A stretch of DNA of 64,000 nucleotides, taken from NCBI RefSeq assembly GCF_003265705.1, contig NW_020312788.1:3604028-3668027 (forward strand). The letters are read 5' to 3'. The notes below the pieces were generated by a model. The model ran no database searches. It was not told the DNA's origin and was given only the letters and a program-made list of their open reading frames with translations. The position numbers and the translations under genes were made by a program. This DNA comes from Callorhinus ursinus. Taxonomy: Eukaryota; Chordata; Mammalia; Carnivora; Otariidae. Shown piece after piece: positions 58,340-64,000 of the stretch (positions are counted from its first letter, which is position 1; each line of letters opens with the position of its first letter).

Positions 58340-59508
58340 ATTAAATTTCATTCACAAATAAATTTGTACTCATTTTATTATTAACATGCTCAAAAAAAAC
58401 TCCGTGGAAAAGTTCTACAGAAAAAATTTATATGGCAATTATTCTATTGTTACATTTAAAATTTTGTTCCCTGAATAAGGTACTTCCTTTGATAATCTTT
58501 ACATGAAATACTAGAAATAATATGTAGGCAGAATGGATTTAATTAGTATTTGTTTATTTTATATAATATATCATCGTGAGCTAAAGATTACTAAGAGAAA
58601 ATCTTATTTTGAAGGAATCCTTAGAATGGGGAACATGTTCTAGCCAATTGAATTTAAATTATTATTATTCCTGTCTCCACATTGAAGTTAATGACACAAA
58701 ATTACACCAATCTTTGGATATGAGATGGTTTTCAACTCCTCTCTTCCTTTCAGTGCCCAAATCCAATTCATCAGGTATATTAGTTTGAAGATGGATATAG
58801 TTGCCAATTTTTAAGGGGAAAATAATGTGATTATGGAAAAGAGGAGTGGATGGAAATCAGATTTTCTTCCTTTAATAGAGAAGTTTAGGTAGCCCAGAGA
58901 AAGGATAAAAGTTTTGAAATAGCTTATTACATTTGCCATTTTCTCTCAACATTTTGAGTCAGCAAAAGCATGGGGAATGGCTTAAACCACTGGCTTTCAA
59001 ACTTTCTGGCACAGTCTAATTGTGTTTTTGAGCTGGCTCTTACCAGCTCATGAGAGCTCATTATTACCTTTTCAGGAATGTTGTTAAAGATAGCCATTAT
59101 TAAACATTAAATTATATAACTTAAAATCAAATACATATTAAAAATTAAGGTAATAAATACTCAAAACGTAACAATTTCTAATTACATTTTATTATATGCT
59201 CTTGAGGCTATTTATATATACATTTATGACTGAAATACATTATAATGTTGTTCATTGTGCATCTTGTCCAAATCTACCTTCAGTGGAGTCACACTGATAG
59301 CCCGACATCTGTTATGGGCAAAGGGGACGTATAATATTTACACTATGCAAACTGACAAACTGTAAACTACAGCAATTTGTCCCCAGTCAGTTGTTAAATA
59401 TCTTATATTACAACCTAGTAGCATATACATATTTATACATGCAGATATACATTTGAATCAAAATTTCAAATTGCTGCACTCTATTTTCTACTATTTAATT
59501 GTATTAAC
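58340..59508. other. Unassigned AT-rich sequence
   Basis: ACCACTGGCTTTCAAACTTT at 58986 resembles the end of a hAT element, but no matching second end was found. Nothing else recognised. Confidence 0.35.
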
Positions 59509-59523
59509 TCTAATACATTAAAA

Positions 59524-59690
59524 GGGGCACCTGGGTGGCTTAGTCAGTTAAGTGCCCAACTCTTGATTTCAACTCAGGTCATGATCTCGGGGTCATGAGA
59601 TGGAGCCCCGCATTGGGGCACTGCTTAAGATTCTTTCTCTCCCTCTTCCTCTGCCCCTCATCCCCCCTGCCCCGCCAATAAATAAATAAG
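59524..59690 (+). mobile_element. CAN SINE (SINEC)
   Basis: Head GGGGCACCTGGGTGGCTTAG, then GATCTCGGGGTCATGAGATG, AGCCCCGCATTGGGGCACTG, a CT-rich part and AATAAATAAATAAG. An exact 14-base duplication TCTAATACATTAAA lies at 59509-59522 and 59691-59704. Confidence 0.97.
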
Positions 59691-59833
59691 TCTAATACAT
59701 TAAAAAAAACTGGTCATGATTAAATAAAGTAACTTCTATAATCACCTAAAAGGATCACAATTCAAAATATGAAAAAGAAACCAATCAAAATAAATGAGAT
59801 AAAAATTTATCTTGTTTAAAATATACTCCAAGA

Positions 59834-60021
59834 GTGGCTCAGTCTGTTGAGCACCAGACTCTTGGTTTTGGCTCAAGTCATAATCTCGTGGTCGTGGAAT
59901 TGAGCCCCATGATGGGCACTGGGCTCAAAGGGGAGTCTGCTTGAATATTCTCTCCTTCTGCCCCTTCCCACACTCATGCTCTCTCTTTCTCTCCCAAATA
60001 AATAAACCTTTAAAAATACAT
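59834..60021 (+). mobile_element. CAN SINE (SINEC), 5' truncated by a few bases
   Basis: It starts at GTGGCTCAGTCTGTTGAGCA, about 10 bases short of the full head. Body GAGCCCCATGATGGGCACTG, tail CAAATAAATAAACCTTTAAA. The duplication ATATACTCCAAGA lies at 59821-59833 and 60022-60034. Confidence 0.95.
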
Positions 60022-60234
60022 ATATACTCCAAGATATGACATTTTACAACTTTAATAATAATTTACAGCTTTTAAAAAATTTTCCTTATCAAATAGATAT
60101 ACTTTATATGCTTTGTGTGTAGCTGACTTTATGGCTATATCTATAATACATTTCACATCTCTCCAATTAATTAGTAGCTTTGTAATTTGATGGTTTGACT
60201 CCAGCTCTAGATATAGACTCTAATTAGTCAAAAA

Positions 60235-60421
60235 CAGTGGTTCTCAACTTTTAGTGTGCATAGAGTCTCCTGGAGGGATCAACAAAATCCAGATTGCTGG
60301 GCACATCCTCAGAGTTTCTAATACAGTTGATCTAGAATGACGCCCTGGAAATCATATTTCTAATAAATTCTCTGGTGCTACTGACACTGCTTGTTCAGAG
60401 ACCACACTTTGAGAAGCACTG
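60235..60421 (+). mobile_element. MER5A-type hAT DNA transposon, complete ends
   Basis: The left end CAGTGGTTCTCAACTTTTAG and the right end CACTTTGAGAAGCACTG are inverted repeats of the MER5 group. Inside are CCAGATTGCTGGGCACATCC, AGAGTTTCTAATACAGTTGA and GCTACTGACACTGCTTGTTC. Flanks GTCAAAAA and GACCAAGA are a possible decayed 8-base duplication. Non-autonomous. Confidence 0.9.
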
Positions 60422-60429
60422 GACCAAGA

Positions 60430-61499
60430 TACTCAGGGTAACCAGAGTCTACTTGCCCAGTGATTCATTCAGGATGGGAAGCTTACACCAAGGCCATTCC
60501 CCTTATAACAAAGATTTGCTCAAGAAATAGGTGAATAATTGATTTCACACCAAAGACATATAAGAGCAGGATTGAGGATGGTTCCTGGGATAGCAACTTC
60601 AATTATGGACCCAATTTTGAAAGTCATTCTCTCTGCCTTTGATCTACTTATAAATGTGAAACAAGGAGTAGAGTAGCCATCTTGTAAAGAGACTGATGAT
60701 GAAACCAACACAGAGAAGGCAGAGCCACAGGAAAAGAGAGAAATGAACTGGCTTCCCGAACCACCTCTGAATTTATTCTGTTAATAGTGACCTCTACAGA
60801 CTCTCAATATTGTTTAAACTGGTCTGAATTGAATTTTCTTTTCTTTCTAGCTAAAACCATCTTAAATAATATACCTATATACTTGATGAAGCGAAGTATT
60901 TAAAAATCCCTAAAAACATACCTAAAACCATTATGCCTTTTATAATAATCTCTAGGAACTGACATATTGCTATGGGGACCCTTCCTAAGTGGATGCAAAA
61001 TTGACATTTTGTCTTGCTGCCATTAAGGAAAAGTGTGCACATCACATTCCAATCAGGAATCTGCATTTTGCATTCCAAACAAAGTCACCTGAATAACTGA
61101 AGTCCCTCAAATAAATGAAAACTTAAGTATTTTATACTCTAACAAAACAACTTAACCCTGAATTTTGAAATGCTGATTTTTCTTAAGATATGTCCTGTTC
61201 TTTGCAGATATGATATTCCTCTGAGGGGGAAAAAAATGCTACTTTCCCACCATAAACAAACTGGACATAAAATCGGTAACCGTGGAAATTTGCAGTTTTG
61301 TTTTCCATTGAGATACCTAATGGACTTGTATTTGATGAGTCAGTCCTTCAGCAGTCTGTCTTCCAATGGTTTAGTATGGAAACATCTTTCTTTGACAAAA
61401 TGCTTTTGTCTCTTAATCTTCTCTTTTGTCGACTTCGTTTTTTAGACCAGGGGTTAGCAAACTATAGCCCACAACCCAAATAAATAGTCTTCTCCCAGT
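60430..61499. other. Unassigned sequence
   Basis: GACCAGGGGTTAGCAAACTA at 61446 resembles the end of another hAT element. The rest was not recognised. Two plus-strand frames (61170-61445 and 61298-61483) look like chance. Confidence 0.35.
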
Positions 61500-61940
61500 C
61501 TGGACCTTGCCTTTCCACTTTCTTTGTGGTGTATTTTGATGAACCATCTTAATATGATCCTGTTTATCTTTTTTTATTCTTTAATTATTAGTGCTCTTTG
61601 TTTCCAATTTAAGAAATACTTGCCTAGTCCATAGTCAGGAAAATTTTTGTTATATTTTCTTCTGCAAGTTCTATTATTTTACTTACCAGATATAGATCTG
61701 AAATTATCTGTGGTTCATTTATATATGTGGCATGAGTTAGGGGTCAGATTCATTTCTCTTATATCTAATTGACAATTTATTGAAAAGATCAGGTTTTTTC
61801 CACTATACTATATGGCCCCTTTGCCATAAATCAGGTGATCATAATATATGTGTTGTTGTATCACAGTTTTAAGGGAATGATTTAAGAATCATTCTATGAT
61901 TCTATAGATATTTATTAACATTATACCATTTACAGTGATC
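61500..61940 (-). mobile_element. Old L1 ORF2 fragment
   Basis: The plus strand shows the reverse of the L1 ORF2 region: GCATGAGTTAGGGGTCAGAT, 'cagattcatttctcttatatctaattg', 'tattgaaaagatcaggttttttcc' and GGCCCCTTTGCCATAAATCA. All frames broken. Confidence 0.7.
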
Positions 61941-61944
61941 CATT

Positions 61945-63090
61945 AAGAATAAAGGACTAACTTCTGCTTTAAGATGATGAAGCAATGGCATTTTTATTTT
62001 GCTCTATCTTAAAACCCACCAAAAGCAACAAATATATGTATTTTATATAAATAAAATAAAATAAAATAAGGAACTTGCATTATCCTCCAAATGATAGTAT
62101 GTATACTTTTCTAAATCTAGTGAAACCTGCATTTAAATCTGGGAAAACACTGAAAGCTAACCATGATTCAGTTAGAATTTTCCCTAAAAATGAGTGTCAT
62201 CTTTCTGAGAGGTCCAATGTATAAGTATATTTTTTTAGATATTCTTTATTTAGGGGAAACATAGGGCATAGAAAAACTATGGAATGTCCTATACATGGAA
62301 ACCCATGTGCGTTTTGATCAAAATAAGTTTTGATTTGCAAATGTTGAACTTCGACATAAAATTTTTACAAATGGAGTTAATAAGCTGAAATAAAGCCTTG
62401 GTATTGTGAAACATGTTCTCCAAGGGGAGATTTCCCCAACCTTATTGCTGTGCTTTATTTGGTTTTAGGTATAGGAATGCACACCTGCAGGCTCTTGTAT
62501 GTTCCTCTGGATTTCAGGGGGGGGTGAGGCCTGAACACTGCCTAGAAAGTATCAGGCATTCAACATATGTATGTTAAATTGATTGTTTATAGCACAGTAA
62601 AAACTAACATTTATTAACCCTGATTTTCTCATACAAAAACCTGGTATTACAGTACCAACTGCCATCTCACTTCAGAGGGATGCTCTGAGTAGCAAATGAG
62701 ATTAACAGACGGGACTTTGTTTATAACTATAGAATCCTATTGAAAGAGGTTATTATTTCTAACATTGCTTTCCTCTCAGCATATGCAGTTTTCCAGGAGA
62801 ACAAGGTTGACACTTAAATAAGCAGATGATATTTACATGAGGTGTAAGTCCGAACCACATCTCTCTGCTGTGTCAATTATATTTGAGAAATTGGTTTCTG
62901 AACTTTTAAAGTGTTTTTCCTTCCACATAGCTCCCTAGATTCCTTCTTCTTTTGTTTGTTTTTGTTTTTTGTTTTTTTTTCTTTTCTTTTTGAAATGATG
63001 ATGTTGATTTTAGGTCTTCCAGGGCTTAGCAGGTAATGGAAGGACACTGGGGAGGGCTGGGATGGAAGTGGTTATCTGTGATGGCTCATT
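61945..63090. other. Mostly unassigned sequence
   Basis: It contains an AAAAT run (62048-62068), and at 62440-62590 a possible L2 end (ACTGCCTAGAAAGTATCAGG, CATTCAACATATGTATGTTA). T-rich tracts lie at 62940-62990. Confidence 0.35.
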
Positions 63091-63094
63091 TTTT

Positions 63095-64000
63095 TTTCCT
63101 TTGAATTTTTTATTGTTATGTTAATCACCATACATTACCTCATTAGTTTTTGATGTAGTGTTCCATGATTCATTGTTTGCCTATGACACCCAGCGCCCCA
63201 TTCAGTACTTGCCCTCTTTAATACCCATCACCTGGCTGACCCATCCCCCCACCCCCCTCCCCTCTAGAACCCTCAGTTTGTTTTTCAGAGTCCATCGTCT
63301 CTCATGGTTCGTCTCCCCCTCCGATACCCCCCCCATTCTTCCCCTCCTGCTATCTTCTTCTTTTTTCTTAACATATATTGCATTGTTTCAGAGGTACAGA
63401 TCTGTGATTCAACAGTCTTGCACAATTCACAGCGCTCACCATAGCACATACCCTCCCCAATGTCTATCACCCAGCCACCCCATCCCTCCCACCCCACCCA
63501 ACTCCAGCAACCCTCAGTTTGTTTCCTGAGATTAAGAATTCCTCATATCAGTGAGGTCATATGATACATGTCTTTCTCTGATTGACTTATTTCACTCAGC
63601 ATAACACCCTCCAGTTCCATCCACGTCGTTGCAAATGGCAAGATCTCTTTCCTTTTGATGGCTGCATAATATTCCATTATAGGGTGCCTGGGTGGCTCAG
63701 TTGGTTAAGCGACTGCCTTCGGCTCAGGTCATCATCCTGGAGTCCCAGGATCGAGTCCCGCATCGGGCTCCCTGCTCGGTGGAGAGCCTGCTTCTCCCTC
63801 TCCCTCTGCCTGCCTCTCTGCCTACCTGTGCTCTCTCTCTCTATCTCTGTCAAATAAATAAATAAAATCTTTAAAAAAAAATATTCCATTATATATATAT
63901 ACCACATCTTCTTTACATTCATCTGTCGATGGATATCTTGGCTCTTTCCACAGTTTGGCTATTGTGGACATTGCTGCTATAAACATCGGGTGCACGTACC
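63095..64000 (-). mobile_element. Carnivore L1, runs off the right edge, split by a SINE
   Basis: The 3' end is at the left (TTAATCACCATACATTACCT, TGACACCCAGCGCCCCATTC), then two 3'UTR modules each containing AACCCTCAGTTTGTTT, then the end of ORF2 (CATGTCTTTCTCTGATTGAC, TTATTTCACTCAGCATAA). ORF2 sequence resumes after the SINE (CATCTGTCGATGGATATCTT) and continues to base 64000. How far the L1 extends cannot be seen. Confidence 0.95.
63681..63879 (+). mobile_element. CAN SINE (SINEC) inside the L1
   Basis: Head AGGGTGCCTGGGTGGCTCAG, GCGACTGCCTTCGGCTCAGG, body CGGGCTCCCTGCTCGGTGGA, CT-rich segment, CAAATAAATAAATAAAAT and an A run. An exact 13-base duplication AATATTCCATTAT lies at 63668-63680 and 63880-63892. 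It lies in opposite orientation to the L1. Confidence 0.98.

Noticed and set aside
58986..59060. A possible hAT element end (ACCACTGGCTTTCAAACTTT)
   Set aside because: No second inverted end or 8-base duplication was found within a plausible distance.
63158..63529. A 123-codon plus-strand proline/serine-rich open frame
   Set aside because: It is antisense to the L1 3'UTR. The same frame recurs antisense to the L1 end at 34954-35172.

Overview
This is non-coding nuclear DNA from a mammal of the order Carnivora. I find no intact protein-coding gene, no rRNA, no CRISPR array and no operon-like layout. The evidence for Carnivora is at least 15 copies of the tRNA-Lys-derived CAN SINE (SINEC), with the head GGCGCCTGGGTGGCTCAG, an internal CT-rich block and an AATAAATAAA-type tail, plus several copies of the carnivore L1 3' end (core CATCAAAAACTAATGATGTA). 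The SINE body sequences lack the canid SINEC_Cf and felid signatures as I know them. They fit an arctoid carnivore best (bear, seal or mustelid lineage). That narrowing is inference from memory of the subfamilies.

The window is AT-rich and most of what can be recognised is interspersed repeat. 1-15 kb holds old L1M pieces, MIR and L2 fragments, an odd tRNA-Ile-like element (3.8-4.0 kb), one very old SINEC, a decayed coding-like stretch (13.1-13.5 kb, minus strand) and a CA microsatellite that contains a 10-N assembly gap. 15-28 kb is mostly unassigned sequence. It also carries truncated L1 ends, an L2, MER5-type DNA transposons, a processed RPL21 pseudogene (22.46-22.86 kb, minus strand), a solo LTR in a MIR-like repeat, and a roughly 950-bp old L1. 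28-35 kb is rich in SINEs: two minus-strand copies share one target site, and one copy sits inside a solitary LTR that itself sits inside an L2. 35.5-41.5 kb is a near full-length carnivore L1. It keeps its 5'UTR, ORF1, ORF2, 3'UTR and poly-A, but frameshifts, stops and a mutated reverse-transcriptase active site have inactivated it. A SINE lies exactly at its 3' junction. 42-63 kb holds scattered MIR, L2, MLT1 (MaLR LTR), SINEC and Tigger/MER5 fragments among long unassigned stretches. At 63.1 kb a minus-strand L1, split by a young SINE, runs off the right edge.

The window looks like a gene desert or the inside of a very large intron. Nothing in it forms a working system. What it records is layered retrotransposition: L1 machinery made the L1 copies, the SINEs, the RPL21 pseudogene and probably the tRNA-like element, and several target-site duplications let the order of insertion be read. 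Two short minus-strand stretches that look like decayed coding sequence (13.1-13.5 kb and 30.4-30.65 kb) are the items I could not assign and that most deserve a protein-level search.
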